Below, one piece after another: positions 12,935 through 22,618 of a stretch of 39,140 bases of DNA. This DNA comes from a virus, in IMG/VR virus record IMGVR_UViG_3300021475_000037, positions 1 to 39,140 of that record. One strand, given 5' to 3'. Made by a program: the position numbers and the translations under genes. Positions within the stretch are counted from its first letter, which is position 1. Every line of letters starts with the position of its first letter. The notes below the pieces were generated by a model that made no database searches, was not told the DNA's origin, and was given only the letters and a program-made list of their open reading frames with translations.

Positions 12935-13171
12935 TTATTTGCTGGGATTAGAAGGAATCTGAGCTACAAAATTTTGTATGAAGGTTTGTAGACTATTTAT
13001 ATATTGCGACTCCTGAACAGATGCATTTGCGATAAAATTCTGATCTGCAAGAATCACCTGCATATAGAGCAGGCAAGAGTTGGCAAAATTTACCATGTTG
13101 TTTACAGAGTCTATACAATTGTCCCATTCTGAAATCACCGTGAAGTATTTTTCAATATCCGCTATAGCCAT
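12935..13171 (-). CDS. Tail-fibre locus small protein (78 aa)
   Basis: All-helical sequence (IADIEKYFTVISEWDNCIDS and later NSLQTFIQNFVAQIP). It follows the 799-aa fibre gene by 8 nt with a GGAGG site, so it is co-expressed and could be a fibre chaperone or assembly factor. No family recognised. Confidence 0.6.
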   Translation of the reverse strand: MAIADIEKYFTVISEWDNCIDSVNNMVNFANSCLLYMQVILADQNFIANASVQESQYINSLQTFIQNFVAQIPSNPSK

Positions 13172-13179
13172 ACAGCCTC

Positions 13180-15579
13180 CTAGTTTGCGTAATAAGGTAT
13201 TTTTCTGTGTGTTCCATTAATAATTACATCGATAAATCCTTGAACCATAACAGGAGGAATTATCCCTCCTATACTCGCCGTCGCGCTTGTTACCGCATTA
13301 AGAGATAACTGACTAGATGTATTGGTTCCAATTGTAAAATTGCCACCTGTCGTAACGGTCAAACAAACACTTCCGGCCACGGTATCGAAAAGCTCAAAGT
13401 CATCGGCCCCGGCATTAACGCTTTTACCTAATTCCCATTTGACAGCTCCAGCATTTAACATCTGGATGCTTGCCTTTGCCGTAGAGGAAGGAGCATCTAA
13501 AGCCATAGTAGAGTTAACAACTCCGCTTATTCCCTTTACATATAGGGCTATTGCGCTGAGGAAGGCATTAGTGCCAATAGATAGTCTGTGGCTTCCTGAA
13601 TCATATGCAAAAAAGGAAGGATCTTGAGTGTATACCCCACCAGACCCTGCAAAAATAACCGCTGTCTGTGTAAATGCTGTCGAAGTCCCAGTTCCTCCAT
13701 TGGCTAGCGGCAATATCCCTGTGACAGTATTAGTAAGGTCTATTTTCCCCCATCCAGGAGGAGATCCTATGCCAGTGCTAATAAGAGCATTACCCGTTGC
13801 GACAGCAGCCAATCTATTAAGTACAGTAGAAGAAGACGCAACTAATAGATCTCCGATCACATAAGTAGTTTCTCCGGTTCCTCCCTGTGCGGGGGTAACA
13901 GGCGCATTATCGGTTAGAATAGTAGAAGATGCATTAGGAAGAGTGAATGTTTTAACTGAGGTTGCAGGTCCAGTGAAGGCCGTAAAGGCGTTCGCAGTGC
14001 CCCCAGATGCAGCCGGCAAAGGATTGGCTAATACGATTGTATTGGTAGCACCAACAAGCCTTAATCCTTCGACTACTCCAGTAGAATTATTGCGCCCAAA
14101 TAATACAAGATCTACGAGATTTGTGGACTGGTTGGTAATTTGCGCGCCGATGATTGCACCCGGGTTAGCGCTAGGCAATACAAACTCAAAGACCATCCAA
14201 TTGTTAGTTGTGGTATTACTATTTTGTATATAAAAACCGGGAGTCGTAGAAGTAGCAGAAGTAGTTGCAGAGTTGGTTAACGCTGCATAAATACCGGAGG
14301 TAACGCCTCCAAACGTCACCGATGAATTGGTTGCGATGCTCTGAGGAAGGGTTAGAGTGATAGGTCCGCTGGTTGGAGTTCCTGACGTTCCATTGACAAG
14401 CACTTGATTGGCTGTTCCCGTCAAAGTTGTAACGGTAGAGCCGGATAAAGTTGCCCATGCGCCATTGCCGCTGGAATCGCTTGCTAAATATTTGCCCACA
14501 GCCCCTGCGGCTAGATTAATAGTAAGGCCCGTATTCGCTACTCCCGTTCCTCCATTAGCGCCGGTAAGAGGAGAAGAAAGGGTAAGAGATGCAAAAGTTG
14601 GACTAGAGGCCGTTCCTATAGCCTGAGGAGTTGTGAGTGTTACGGCGCCTGTCTGAGCAGACCCCGATAAACCATTAGCGAGAACCTCATTTGCAGTTCC
14701 TGTAATGCTAGTCACAAATCCAGTAGAAACAGGAGTCCACGTCATTGGGCTTTCTCCTCCTCCGCCCGATGTCAAGATGTCGCCGGCTGATCCAGGTGTA
14801 ATAGGGAGATTGAAATTATATGTTCCCGCGGCTGCTTGAGGAAGAATAGAAATAATCCCCGTAGAAGATCCTGTCAGAGAAAATTTATTGGAAGAAAAAG
14901 CTACCCCTGCCGTAGCCGTTCCCGTAATTGTCATCCCCGCAAATGTTGGAGAATCTCCCGTGCCAAGGCCGAGATTGGTTGCCGAAGTAGGAGCATCCGC
15001 AACATCCGAAAGGTTATTGGCGACTTTTAAAAAAGTGGCTGGGTTCGCTGTGAATTGAGTAAATGTAATGGGATCTGTGCCGATCGTAGTAACATTTGAG
15101 GTCTGAAGCCAAGAGGTATTGGTATTTACGGTCCCATTATTGACAATCACCAAATCGCCAGGATTAATTTCAGCGGGAGTATCATAGTCAGTAGCTCTGG
15201 TAAGCACCCAGTTAGTTGCTCCAGAGCCAACATTTGTTACTGTATAAATACCATTTTGAAACTGAGAAATTTGATCTTTGATGAGAATGCGCTGCGTAGT
15301 TCCCGGAGTAGTTCCGTCAATAGAGAACGTAGCCTGAGTGCCTGCATTAGTAAGCGTAGCTCCAACGCCAGCGGTGCCATTATTATAAGTTACAGTTAAA
15401 CTGGCTATCGAACCCGCAAAACATGCAGCTTGAATTGTCAGCCCCTGAGCTACTGAGTCTACATAGGCTTTTGTGGCAAGTTCATTGGGATTGGTTGGTG
15501 TATTAGTATAATATATCGTTTCTGCTAGGAGATTTCCCCCTATTGCCGTGATTGCGCCATTATCAAAACCATAGGTCAT
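13180..15579 (-). CDS. Long tail fibre protein (799 aa)
   Basis: The N-terminal part has the common fibre opening E-L-A-T-K-A-Y-V-D-S-V-A-Q-G-L and then I-L-I-K-D-Q-I-S-Q-F-Q-N-G-I-Y-T-V-T, seen in many phage fibres. Residues ~230-640 contain repeated Gly/Thr/Ser-rich beta modules (ITGTANEVLANGLSGSAQTG; LTGTANQVLVNGTSGTPTSG; L-P-A-A-S-G-G-T; LPLANGGTGTSTAF), i.e. trimeric fibre shaft repeats. The C-terminal 200 residues would form the receptor-binding tip. It lies in a block of fibre genes (18637-12935). The codons are threonine-rich but match neighbours. Confidence 0.85.
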   Translation of the reverse strand: MTYGFDNGAITAIGGNLLAETIYYTNTPTNPNELATKAYVDSVAQGLTIQAACFAGSIASLTVTYNNGTAGVGATLTNAGTQATFSIDGTTPGTTQRILIKDQISQFQNGIYTVTNVGSGATNWVLTRATDYDTPAEINPGDLVIVNNGTVNTNTSWLQTSNVTTIGTDPITFTQFTANPATFLKVANNLSDVADAPTSATNLGLGTGDSPTFAGMTITGTATAGVAFSSNKFSLTGSSTGIISILPQAAAGTYNFNLPITPGSAGDILTSGGGGESPMTWTPVSTGFVTSITGTANEVLANGLSGSAQTGAVTLTTPQAIGTASSPTFASLTLSSPLTGANGGTGVANTGLTINLAAGAVGKYLASDSSGNGAWATLSGSTVTTLTGTANQVLVNGTSGTPTSGPITLTLPQSIATNSSVTFGGVTSGIYAALTNSATTSATSTTPGFYIQNSNTTTNNWMVFEFVLPSANPGAIIGAQITNQSTNLVDLVLFGRNNSTGVVEGLRLVGATNTIVLANPLPAASGGTANAFTAFTGPATSVKTFTLPNASSTILTDNAPVTPAQGGTGETTYVIGDLLVASSSTVLNRLAAVATGNALISTGIGSPPGWGKIDLTNTVTGILPLANGGTGTSTAFTQTAVIFAGSGGVYTQDPSFFAYDSGSHRLSIGTNAFLSAIALYVKGISGVVNSTMALDAPSSTAKASIQMLNAGAVKWELGKSVNAGADDFELFDTVAGSVCLTVTTGGNFTIGTNTSSQLSLNAVTSATASIGGIIPPVMVQGFIDVIINGTHRKIPYYAN

Positions 15580-15588
15580 ATTTTACTC

Positions 15589-15984
15589 CTAAGTTACATA
15601 GACAAACAAAGAAACAATTTTCCAATCCAATGTAAGACCGGCTTGGCCGGTAACCTGAATGAGAATGTTGTTTCCCGAGGCAACGATTCCAAATGTAGCC
15701 GTGGTTAAGTCCAGTGTTTCAATCTGATTAATATAGACAGGCATAGCCGCTATCGCACCGCCTGTAGGGCCTCTATATCCTCCGCCGACCAGAGAACCAT
15801 TTAACGAAGAAGGATCAGCGGGCCCATAACATGCAATCGTTGCATTTAGGGTTAGTGTTTGATTTGGGATTAGGGGGAAGGTTAGAATAGTTGTAGGAGT
15901 GGCGTTCGTGGTTGTGATCGATGCCGTCACATTCCCAGATCCTCCTCCACCGCCTCCGTTTCCGTTTTTATAATATTGGCTCAT
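15589..15984 (-). CDS. Small fibre/receptor-binding protein with Gly hinge (131 aa)
   Basis: Residues 7-17 are an asparagine/glycine run (NGNGGGGGGSGN), a flexible hinge, followed by a ~110-residue beta domain (ASITTTNATPTTILTFPLIP and a T-L-D-W-K-I-V-S-L-F-V-Y-V-T end). The beta domain looks like the C1q-like or lectin-type tips of fibre-associated proteins. Overlaps the end of the upstream tailspike gene by 4 nt. Confidence 0.6.
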   Translation of the reverse strand: MSQYYKNGNGGGGGGSGNVTASITTTNATPTTILTFPLIPNQTLTLNATIACYGPADPSSLNGSLVGGGYRGPTGGAIAAMPVYINQIETLDLTTATFGIVASGNNILIQVTGQAGLTLDWKIVSLFVYVT

Positions 15985-17471
15985 GGTACTACCGTCCCTG
16001 CATAAAAATTAAGTTTGTTTACTGTAGTGGTGTTGATATCACCTGAAGGAATAGATAACCCAGAATATCCAACAACACCTGCCCCCGTTATGGCATGTGT
16101 ATTAGTAGTGAAAAACGAAGAATTATATAAACTGATAGTTGTTCCAACTCCACTAGAAGCGCATGAAGCAGTTCCAGAAGATATGGTACATTGGACTAAA
16201 GTGATCAAGCCGCTTCCAGCACTAGTCAAAGGAGTAATATTTTCTGCGCTTGTATCCCAATTACAAAATTCGGCGGCCAAAGACCCCGTAGAAGAAGTAT
16301 TTGTTGCTATAGCTATAAAGTTATAAAATAAAGAAACGGTACCGCTTGAATTCACAGACGGAGTTGTTGAAAGCGCTGAATTCGAAATATTGCAATTAAA
16401 AAAATTTAAAACCCCAACTCCAGTATGTGAATAAAGAGCCAATCCTGTGTTTATTATGTTTGCATTACAATTTTCTATATATAGAAGAGTACCTGCATTC
16501 GAATTTGATTGATCAAGGGCTATATGATCTGTAGCATTGATCGTGCATTCATAAAAAGCGGCAATAATTGCATTTGATCCTGAAACAGAAACAGCAAAAT
16601 CCCCATTTGTAATCAATGTACATCCATCCACCTCATAAGATCCAGCCGTAGGAAAGGTCATTTTACCCTGTATTACAACGCCTGTATCTCCAGTAACAAT
16701 TACTCCAGGCTTCATGACCAAATTTTCTACATAATTTCCATTCTTTGCTTTTACCCGAATGGTAGCGGGCGCAGTAGCGGCAGTGATTGCAGATTGAATT
16801 GTGGTAAATTGGCTGTGAACATCTGGGCCTACAATAAAAGGAGTAAGCGAATAATAAGGCGTATCGGCCGAAAAGCTCACAAATCCATTTCCATCAACTG
16901 TAAAGTCCGCATTGTTAAAACTTGCTACACCAAGGTTTGCCAAACTAGAAGAGCTTGCAGCCTTGGCTGGCTGTCCCACCATGGTCACTGTGCTTCCAGA
17001 CGCAGTGGAGGAAATACCCTGTGATCCCAAAAGATTTAAATTATTTGCAGATGCAGCAGCGGTTCCTGTATTCCCCGTGTATTGTGTAGCCAACCCCGAT
17101 GCCGGTTCAATCGTCATCGTAAAAGTGCCAGAATTTCCCACAGTCTTGATGAAAGTCCCGTCACCAACTAAAAAGATGTCATTGGATGGATCGGGACCAA
17201 CCGCAACAGAGTCATTGCCAATAAGAGATTCTATAGATACGACAGAAGTTCCGATCTGTAGCCAAATAGCCTGAAGGTGGCCATTAAAAGAGGTGAAACG
17301 AATTAATTCCCAAAATTCTCCTGTAGAAGTGTTAGTCCATTTTTTCTGAATAGGATAGTTGACATCATTAGTTGTTGGATTCCTAGATTCAAAGACATCT
17401 ATAAAAGGATTTGACGATGAACTCCCAGAATTTGCCGAATAAAGAAGATTAGGAGTTGTCGTATTGGTCAT
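15981..17471 (-). CDS. Beta-helix tailspike-like protein (496 aa)
   Basis: Residues ~215-460 show a right-handed beta-helix of pectin-lyase type: VGPDVHSQFTTIQSAITAAT, then I-R-V-K-x-G-N-Y-V-E-N-L-V-M-K-P-G-V, followed by repeated short strands separated by N-x-N/C turns. The N-terminal ~75 residues form an adaptor with W-x-L-I-R-F-T-S-F-N-G-H-L-Q-A-I-W-L, also found in the 17816-18637 protein. It ends PSGDINTTTVNKLNF. It would bind or cut host surface polysaccharide (family role); catalytic residues are not identified. Confidence 0.75.
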   Translation of the reverse strand: MTNTTTPNLLYSANSGSSSSNPFIDVFESRNPTTNDVNYPIQKKWTNTSTGEFWELIRFTSFNGHLQAIWLQIGTSVVSIESLIGNDSVAVGPDPSNDIFLVGDGTFIKTVGNSGTFTMTIEPASGLATQYTGNTGTAAASANNLNLLGSQGISSTASGSTVTMVGQPAKAASSSSLANLGVASFNNADFTVDGNGFVSFSADTPYYSLTPFIVGPDVHSQFTTIQSAITAATAPATIRVKAKNGNYVENLVMKPGVIVTGDTGVVIQGKMTFPTAGSYEVDGCTLITNGDFAVSVSGSNAIIAAFYECTINATDHIALDQSNSNAGTLLYIENCNANIINTGLALYSHTGVGVLNFFNCNISNSALSTTPSVNSSGTVSLFYNFIAIATNTSSTGSLAAEFCNWDTSAENITPLTSAGSGLITLVQCTISSGTASCASSGVGTTISLYNSSFFTTNTHAITGAGVVGYSGLSIPSGDINTTTVNKLNFYAGTVVP

Positions 17472-17806
17472 TAATAGGTGAAACCCCCGCAGTACAGGCT
17501 CCCTGTGGTAGGAGATGCAGTTAGGGTTTTGATATATACTCCTTGATTACCAGGCAGGATAAAGCAGTTAGCATGAGCATCGGTGATATAAGTTCCTCCG
17601 GATGGAAGTACCAACCTATCATTTACTCCATCCCAAGAAATCTGTACATCTTGGTCCATAGAGTTATAAATCCATAATTGTAAAACAGGAGAGCCGAAAA
17701 TAACCCCGACGAGTTGATAGCTGCTAGTGACACTTGCTGCAGCAATAGACCCCTGTGGCAGCCCAATCGCAATTGCACCTTGAGGCGTTACGAATCCGGA
17801 CGTCAT
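17471..17806 (-). CDS. Fibre-associated beta-sandwich protein (111 aa)
   Basis: All-beta sequence: SSYQLVGVIFGSPVLQLWIY, then Q-D-V-Q-I-S-W-D-G-V and a Y-I-K-T-L end. It resembles small connector proteins in fibre clusters. GGAG lies just upstream of its ATG. Its stop overlaps the start of the tailspike gene, so expression is coupled. Confidence 0.55.
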   Translation of the reverse strand: MTSGFVTPQGAIAIGLPQGSIAAASVTSSYQLVGVIFGSPVLQLWIYNSMDQDVQISWDGVNDRLVLPSGGTYITDAHANCFILPGNQGVYIKTLTASPTTGSLYCGGFTY

Positions 17807-17815
17807 ATTTACTCC

Positions 17816-18637
17816 CTAAAAACTTTGTATGATTTGCCAATACACGATAGATGTATCACCAGCTATCAAGTTTGCAGGTGTACCAGGATCAACCGCGCGT
17901 ATTACGAAGCTCGTGCCGGCGGAAACCGTGCCGACGGAAAGAGAACCAAGCGCAGTAGAACCATTAATGCTTTGTCTACTCAGTTCGATTCTAGAAGTTG
18001 TTGCGACAGCATTGGTAGAAATGGTGACAGTTCCGCCGGCTAAGGTTGCGACACCAGAGCATCCATTTACGCCCTCTGCGAAATTTAATCCGCCGCCTGG
18101 AATACCAAAAGTGACCTTATTGGTAACACCCAAAGAACCGACCAAGCTAAAACCGCCAGCCGACGAAGACCCGCTTAAAGAGGCTGTGCCTGCAACAAGA
18201 GAGATACTGGAAGTTGTATTAGTAGAGCCGATGGTTACTGTTTGAACTGCGGCACCCGTCGCGATATTTGTAGTTTGCGGAGTAGCGCTCGTATTCATAT
18301 TCAAAGCGCCGGACTGAGTCAAAGCGCCCAGAGTCGTTAGCCCCGTGACATTCAGAGTTCCTGTAATGATGACATTCGTAAAAGTAGAAGAAGAGCCGCT
18401 TGCCGTAATGAGAACCCAATTTGCCGACATTGCGCCATTGAAAGCGGTATATCCCCTCAAGTACCAAAGATTCCCGTTAGATATGTTTAAAAGGAATTGG
18501 CCTGGTTGATAGATGCCAGAGCTGCTCTGAATAGTAGCAGGCCCGGGGTCAACCGTAAAAAGGACAGTATGATTAATCGGGGTAATGCCCGCACTTTGAG
18601 AATAAGCATTTTGATTAAGAGGAAAACCGATGGACAT
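17816..18637 (-). CDS. Tail fibre protein (273 aa)
   Basis: ATG at 18637 is chosen because GGAG lies 8 nt upstream; a longer frame starts at 18676. The N-terminal 75 residues form the adaptor module (N-L-W-Y-L-R-G-Y-T-A-F-N-G-A-M-S-A-N-W-V-L-I), paralogous to the start of the 15981-17471 protein. A Thr/Ser/Gly-rich shaft follows, then a beta tip (STIVYWQIIQSF). The shared adaptor suggests both attach to the same tail site, a branched fibre apparatus (inference). Confidence 0.7.
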   Translation of the reverse strand: MSIGFPLNQNAYSQSAGITPINHTVLFTVDPGPATIQSSSGIYQPGQFLLNISNGNLWYLRGYTAFNGAMSANWVLITASGSSSTFTNVIITGTLNVTGLTTLGALTQSGALNMNTSATPQTTNIATGAAVQTVTIGSTNTTSSISLVAGTASLSGSSSAGGFSLVGSLGVTNKVTFGIPGGGLNFAEGVNGCSGVATLAGGTVTISTNAVATTSRIELSRQSINGSTALGSLSVGTVSAGTSFVIRAVDPGTPANLIAGDTSIVYWQIIQSF

Positions 18638-18697
18638 GGGCAAACTCCTTGTATAATCAAAATTTAGCCCATACATCCTTAATGTTAAATAAAATTT

Positions 18698-18865
18698 TTA
18701 CTTTGCACGATCATCCAAAATCGAATAGACGATCAACATGAACGAATATAGATCGTAATGAGTTACCATCGAGAGCATAGCCCCTTGTGGCAGCCCTTCT
18801 AGATTCTCTAGCATGTTTTTAAGCATTTGCATTTTTTGGTCTCTATCTAAAGTTGGCTCTTCCAT
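18698..18865 (-). CDS. Hypothetical small protein (55 aa)
   Basis: MEEPTLDRDQKMQMLKNMLE, then a helical C-terminus (HYDLYSFMLIVYSILDD). GGAAG precedes the ATG at 18865. It starts the minus-strand fibre block and is divergent from the terminase gene, only 33 nt away, so a bidirectional promoter must lie in that short gap. Not recognised. Confidence 0.6.
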   Translation of the reverse strand: MEEPTLDRDQKMQMLKNMLENLEGLPQGAMLSMVTHYDLYSFMLIVYSILDDRAK

Positions 18866-18898
18866 TTATCTTCCTTTGCATATATTAAAATCTTTTAT

Positions 18899-20191
18899 AT
18901 GCACGAAGAGATACTTTCCGACAAGCAACTTGAATTTATATTGAACTCCACAAGGAAATGGAACCTGGCTCATGGGTCTGTAAGGGCCGGAAAAACGGTA
19001 GGAACCCTCTTTGCATTCATGGATGCAGTAGAAAGGTGTCCCGATTCCAAAATATGGATGATCGGCCATACATCGGATACGATTTATCAAAATGCCGTAC
19101 GCTTACTACTAGAGGCCAGTAAAGATAATCCCCTGGCCGCATATCGGCCATTTTTAAGCTGGGCGCCCGGCAAAAGACAGCTAAAGTTCAAAGACAAGAC
19201 TATTTCTACCTTAGGAGCTAAGGACGAGGGAGCTATTGGCTCTATACAGGGGAAAACCTTTTCCCTATTCTACGGCGACGAAATGACCCTATATCCCGAG
19301 TCTGTAATAGACATGATTGACAGCCGGCTATCCGAGCCCCATTCCATGGGCTTTGCCAGTATGAATCCGAGCCATCCTGGTCATAAGCTAAAACAATGGA
19401 TAGACAAGGCAGAAGCAGGAGATCCGAACTACTATTCCCTTCATTTTACCATCGATGACAACCCTTATCTTACTCAATCGTTCAAGGACCGCATTCGGGA
19501 CAGCTCTTCAGGCCTTTTTTACAAAAGAAACTACTTAGGTATCTGGTGCGTAGCAGAAGGAGCGATTTTTGATTTCTTTGATAGGAAAATGCACGTAATA
19601 CCTGGAACCACATATAGAAGACCGCCTGGAGCAGACTATTGGATAGTCGGAATTGACTATGGGACTATAAATGCTTTTTGCTGCCTTCTAATAGGAGTAT
19701 CTACAGGAAGAAATACCCAAGAAGGCAAGAAAATGTGGGTGGAAAAGGAGTATTACTGGGATTCAAAAAAGATGGAAAGGCAGAAGACCAATTCCGAACT
19801 TGCAAATGATCTTGTAGAATTCTTAGAGCCATACTCAATAAAAGGAATATATGTCGATCCCAGCGCAGCATCCTTCAAACTAGAACTCAGAAAAAAAGGA
19901 CTACATATAGTAGATGCCAATAATGACGTAGAGAACGGCATTCAAATCGTTACCGATGAGATGAGAAAAGGCAATCTATTCGTTTGTGAGGAATGTAAGA
20001 ACACAATACGAGAAATACAGAGCTATGTATGGGACAATAAGGCTGCGGAAAAAGGATGGGACGAACCCCTAAAAAAAGATGACCATTCAGTCGACGCCCT
20101 GAGATATGCTATTGCCACACACAAAGTGTCTATTTATACACCGACGCACAATCCTCAGGAATACATGCAAAACAAATATAGGAGTTTTTAA
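18899..20191 (+). CDS. terL: Terminase large subunit (430 aa)
   Basis: Residues 26-33 GSVRAGKT are the Walker A loop (R-x-G-K-T type). SLFYGDEM has Walker B residues D127-E128. The C-terminal nuclease has G-I-D-Y-G-T (~250), D-P-S-A-A (~315) and D-D-H-S-V-D-A-L-R-Y (~402), three acidic clusters that bind metal. The length matches Terminase_3/6-type packaging motors. It powers DNA translocation through the portal (20532) and cuts the concatemer, probably by headful packaging as in P22 (inference). There is no evident Shine-Dalgarno before the ATG. The probable small subunit is not adjacent. Confidence 0.95.
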   Translation: MHEEILSDKQLEFILNSTRKWNLAHGSVRAGKTVGTLFAFMDAVERCPDSKIWMIGHTSDTIYQNAVRLLLEASKDNPLAAYRPFLSWAPGKRQLKFKDKTISTLGAKDEGAIGSIQGKTFSLFYGDEMTLYPESVIDMIDSRLSEPHSMGFASMNPSHPGHKLKQWIDKAEAGDPNYYSLHFTIDDNPYLTQSFKDRIRDSSSGLFYKRNYLGIWCVAEGAIFDFFDRKMHVIPGTTYRRPPGADYWIVGIDYGTINAFCCLLIGVSTGRNTQEGKKMWVEKEYYWDSKKMERQKTNSELANDLVEFLEPYSIKGIYVDPSAASFKLELRKKGLHIVDANNDVENGIQIVTDEMRKGNLFVCEECKNTIREIQSYVWDNKAAEKGWDEPLKKDDHSVDALRYAIATHKVSIYTPTHNPQEYMQNKYRSF

Positions 20192-20204
20192 TGCGACATT
20201 TAGA

Positions 20205-20250
20205 GCAGAACAAAAAGCCTGGGCGAAATCTACAATTCAGTCTTTTTTCC
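20205..20250 (-). terminator. Possible terminator after the 58-aa membrane gene
   Basis: On the minus strand, arms AAAGCCCGGG and CCCAGGCTTT (one mismatch) are followed by a T-run. The loop is long (~25 nt), so the call is weak. Confidence 0.3.
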
Positions 20251-20413
20251 CGGGCTTTGTTGGCATTCCCATCATAGACAAAACAGTCTCAACAACAATC
20301 AATCTTTGGTCTATTTGTCTAATATCCTTACTCAAGGATTTAAAACATCCTACGATTAAAGAACCCAAGGCAACCACGACCCCGGCAGCCGTCCAAAACA
20401 CATTCCAATCCAT
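20237..20413 (-). CDS. Membrane helix plus coiled-coil protein (58 aa)
   Basis: ATG at 20413 is preceded by GGAGGG. One membrane helix at residues 5-23 (VFWTAAGVVVALGSLIVGCF), then KSLSKDIRQIDQRLIVVETV and L-S-M-M-G-M-P and a lysine-rich end. The tail is paralogous to the 12157-12369 protein. It is antisense to its neighbours, between terminase and portal, as an isolated 'moron'-like gene. Function unknown. Confidence 0.65.
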   Translation of the reverse strand: MDWNVFWTAAGVVVALGSLIVGCFKSLSKDIRQIDQRLIVVETVLSMMGMPTKPGKKD

Positions 20414-20482
20414 AATCCCTCCCTTTTTCGCATAGATAATACCACATGCGAAATTTACCCTCCATACCTAGGTAATATTGTA

Positions 20483-20502
20483 ATATTAAATATTTTAGTT
20501 TA
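20483..20502 (+). promoter_or_regulatory. 20-nt element upstream of the portal gene (copy 1)
   Basis: The stretch ATATTAAATATTTTAGTTTA is repeated exactly at 26442-26461. Here it is ~30 nt upstream of the portal ribosome-binding site. In both places it precedes a plus-strand virion gene, so it is a good candidate for a phage-specific late promoter. Confidence 0.5.
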
Positions 20503-20531
20503 TCTTTGGCCTATTATGATAGGAGGCTCCC

Positions 20532-22613
20532 ATTAGTTTCTACTACCCCCCTTGGAACAACGCCTTAGAGCCCAATCAAGGAAATGTTAGACAATGGCTC
20601 GACAATTTGTACTCAAAATTTCAGCCAATCGAGCAAAGTCGATGGACTCAATCCAACATTGACACACTTTTCTATGCCGGCAGTCAGACTTTTGTAAACC
20701 GATACTTCAATTTTTCTCCCACATCTAGCTACAACCAGTATTATTTCAACCTCATACAACAGCCAGTAAACATTATTACCGGATACGAAAGGCAACATAG
20801 AAAAGGCTTCATGTATCAGGCCACAGAAGGGGGAGATAATCAAACCACAGATCAATATACAAAGCTCATCACACATTGCGCCAACGTCGGGGGTATACAT
20901 GAGCAAAAATCTAAAGCCAAAGAACTCGCCGCCATATCTGGGATGGTTCTATTACAACCCTATCTGGATTTTACTGGGAGCGATCAAGCTCAAGGCGATC
21001 TAAAAGCAAAAATATGGGAATACAATTCATTCCTAGTAGATCCCTATTTTAGAAATCCAGACATGAGCGACGCCCAATTCGTATGGTGCCAGGAATACAT
21101 ATCCAAACATGAAGCCGAGAGCAGATTTCCCGATAAACTACAGAACATCGCACCCATGGCCGGAACTCCACAAAGATATGGAAGCTTCTATTTCCTGCCT
21201 GAAAATTACAACATGGCGCGCAATGACCTCATGGTGCTTTCGTATGTTTGGTATAAGTGGAAGAAGAAGAAAAAGCGTCTATACAGTAGAAAACGAAATC
21301 AGTTCTTTGATTATGCAGGCGGCGATGCACAGCTCGAGAAAATTCTATATCACATCGATGATATGGAAGAAGTCACCGTCGACACGCCATGTTGGAAACT
21401 TGCCGTTGTTTTAAATGATCAACTCATGTTCCAGGGCGACAATCCCCTAGGATTCGACGGATGCCCATTTGTTCCTTATTATTGGAATTATGAACCTCAC
21501 AACAATTACTATGATTTAAGATGTAGAGGATTAGTTAGAACTATGCGCGATCCTCAATTTCTTTTTAATTACAAAGTCATAACAAACAATGATATAACTT
21601 CTGCGACAATTAATGCAGGCTGGAAAAGAAAAGTAGGCGCAGTTGCTAACGAAGATAATCTTAAGAAATCGGGGCAAGGGTGGGATGTCATCATCAATGA
21701 AGGATACGAGATGACAGACTGCGAAAAACTCATCCCAAGCGGAGTTCCCGAATCTGACATGGCCCTCGCGCAACAATTTGCCGATCTAATATATGCTACT
21801 TCTGGGATCAACATGGAGAATTGGTCTGCACAACAAGACAAACAGGCCTCGAGCCTAACAGTCCTACTCAAACAGGCAGCCAACTTGATGGTATTCCAGA
21901 AGTACTTTGATCAATGGGATTATTCCGACATGCTACTGGGCGATAAGCTTCTTCAAATAGCATTGCATACCTGGAACGCAGCCAAAGTGGGTTTATTAAT
22001 AGGAGAAGAACCCTCTCCATATTTCTACTCGCAGATATTCTCAAAATACCAGGTGATAGTAGAAGAATCGGACATGACACCAACTCAGCAGAATTTACAA
22101 GCACAGCAGATGCTCGACATGAATGAACGATTCCAAAGAGAAGTATTTCCTGCTTCCATGATTATTCCCAAACTCAACATCACAGGGAAAGGCGAAATCA
22201 TTCCTTATTTACAACAACAGGAGCAACAAGCCAATGAAATCCAGCAGCATACTACTAATGTTCAGCACGCTTTGGAAGAAGCTAAAATCAAGGATCTTTA
22301 CTCCAAAACAGCCGCCCAGATAGCCACGGCAAGGGAGCGTCATGGAAGAGCGCAGAGTGATATTGGATTATATGAGGAGAGGCTTAGCGAAGTGGCTCAG
22401 AATAGGGCCAAGGCTATCAAAGATATCGCAGATGCCCTGGCAACTCTATCTGGATTGGATCAAGATGACCTACAAAGAGAAATGTCTCAAATCAGAGAAA
22501 TGGAATCAGATCAAGTATTTCAAGAGGGCATGGATAAAAGAAGGGCTCAAATTAACGCAGACTCTAACAAATTTGTGAGTCAGATACTTGGGGGCCAAGC
22601 TCAAGGACAATGA
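20532..22613 (+). CDS. Portal protein, P22-like (693 aa), AUU start
   Basis: Large portal of the P22 type: N-terminal half with F-Y-Y-P-P-W-N-N-A-L-E-P-N-Q, then I-I-T-G-Y-E-R-Q-H-R-K, E-A-E-S-R-F-P-D-K and F-V-P-Y-Y-W-N-Y; a stem region near N-W-S-A-Q-Q-D-K-Q-A-S-S-L-T; and a long Gln-rich coiled-coil C-terminus (residues ~560-690) that would form the P22-like barrel. It makes the dodecameric DNA gate on which terminase docks. The first ATG/TTG-type start in frame (20607) lacks any ribosome site and removes conserved-looking sequence, whereas ATT at 20532 has a perfect GGAGG six nt upstream. I therefore call AUU as start. Confidence 0.9.
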   Translation: MSFYYPPWNNALEPNQGNVRQWLDNLYSKFQPIEQSRWTQSNIDTLFYAGSQTFVNRYFNFSPTSSYNQYYFNLIQQPVNIITGYERQHRKGFMYQATEGGDNQTTDQYTKLITHCANVGGIHEQKSKAKELAAISGMVLLQPYLDFTGSDQAQGDLKAKIWEYNSFLVDPYFRNPDMSDAQFVWCQEYISKHEAESRFPDKLQNIAPMAGTPQRYGSFYFLPENYNMARNDLMVLSYVWYKWKKKKKRLYSRKRNQFFDYAGGDAQLEKILYHIDDMEEVTVDTPCWKLAVVLNDQLMFQGDNPLGFDGCPFVPYYWNYEPHNNYYDLRCRGLVRTMRDPQFLFNYKVITNNDITSATINAGWKRKVGAVANEDNLKKSGQGWDVIINEGYEMTDCEKLIPSGVPESDMALAQQFADLIYATSGINMENWSAQQDKQASSLTVLLKQAANLMVFQKYFDQWDYSDMLLGDKLLQIALHTWNAAKVGLLIGEEPSPYFYSQIFSKYQVIVEESDMTPTQQNLQAQQMLDMNERFQREVFPASMIIPKLNITGKGEIIPYLQQQEQQANEIQQHTTNVQHALEEAKIKDLYSKTAAQIATARERHGRAQSDIGLYEERLSEVAQNRAKAIKDIADALATLSGLDQDDLQREMSQIREMESDQVFQEGMDKRRAQINADSNKFVSQILGGQAQGQ

Positions 22614-22618
22614 ATTTG

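Noticed and set aside
13322-18245. Plus-strand open frames of 78-138 codons inside the fibre locus
   Set aside because: They are antisense shadows of Thr/Ser-rich minus-strand genes; their composition (Val/Pro/Ala-rich) mirrors the opposite strand and none has a ribosome-binding site.
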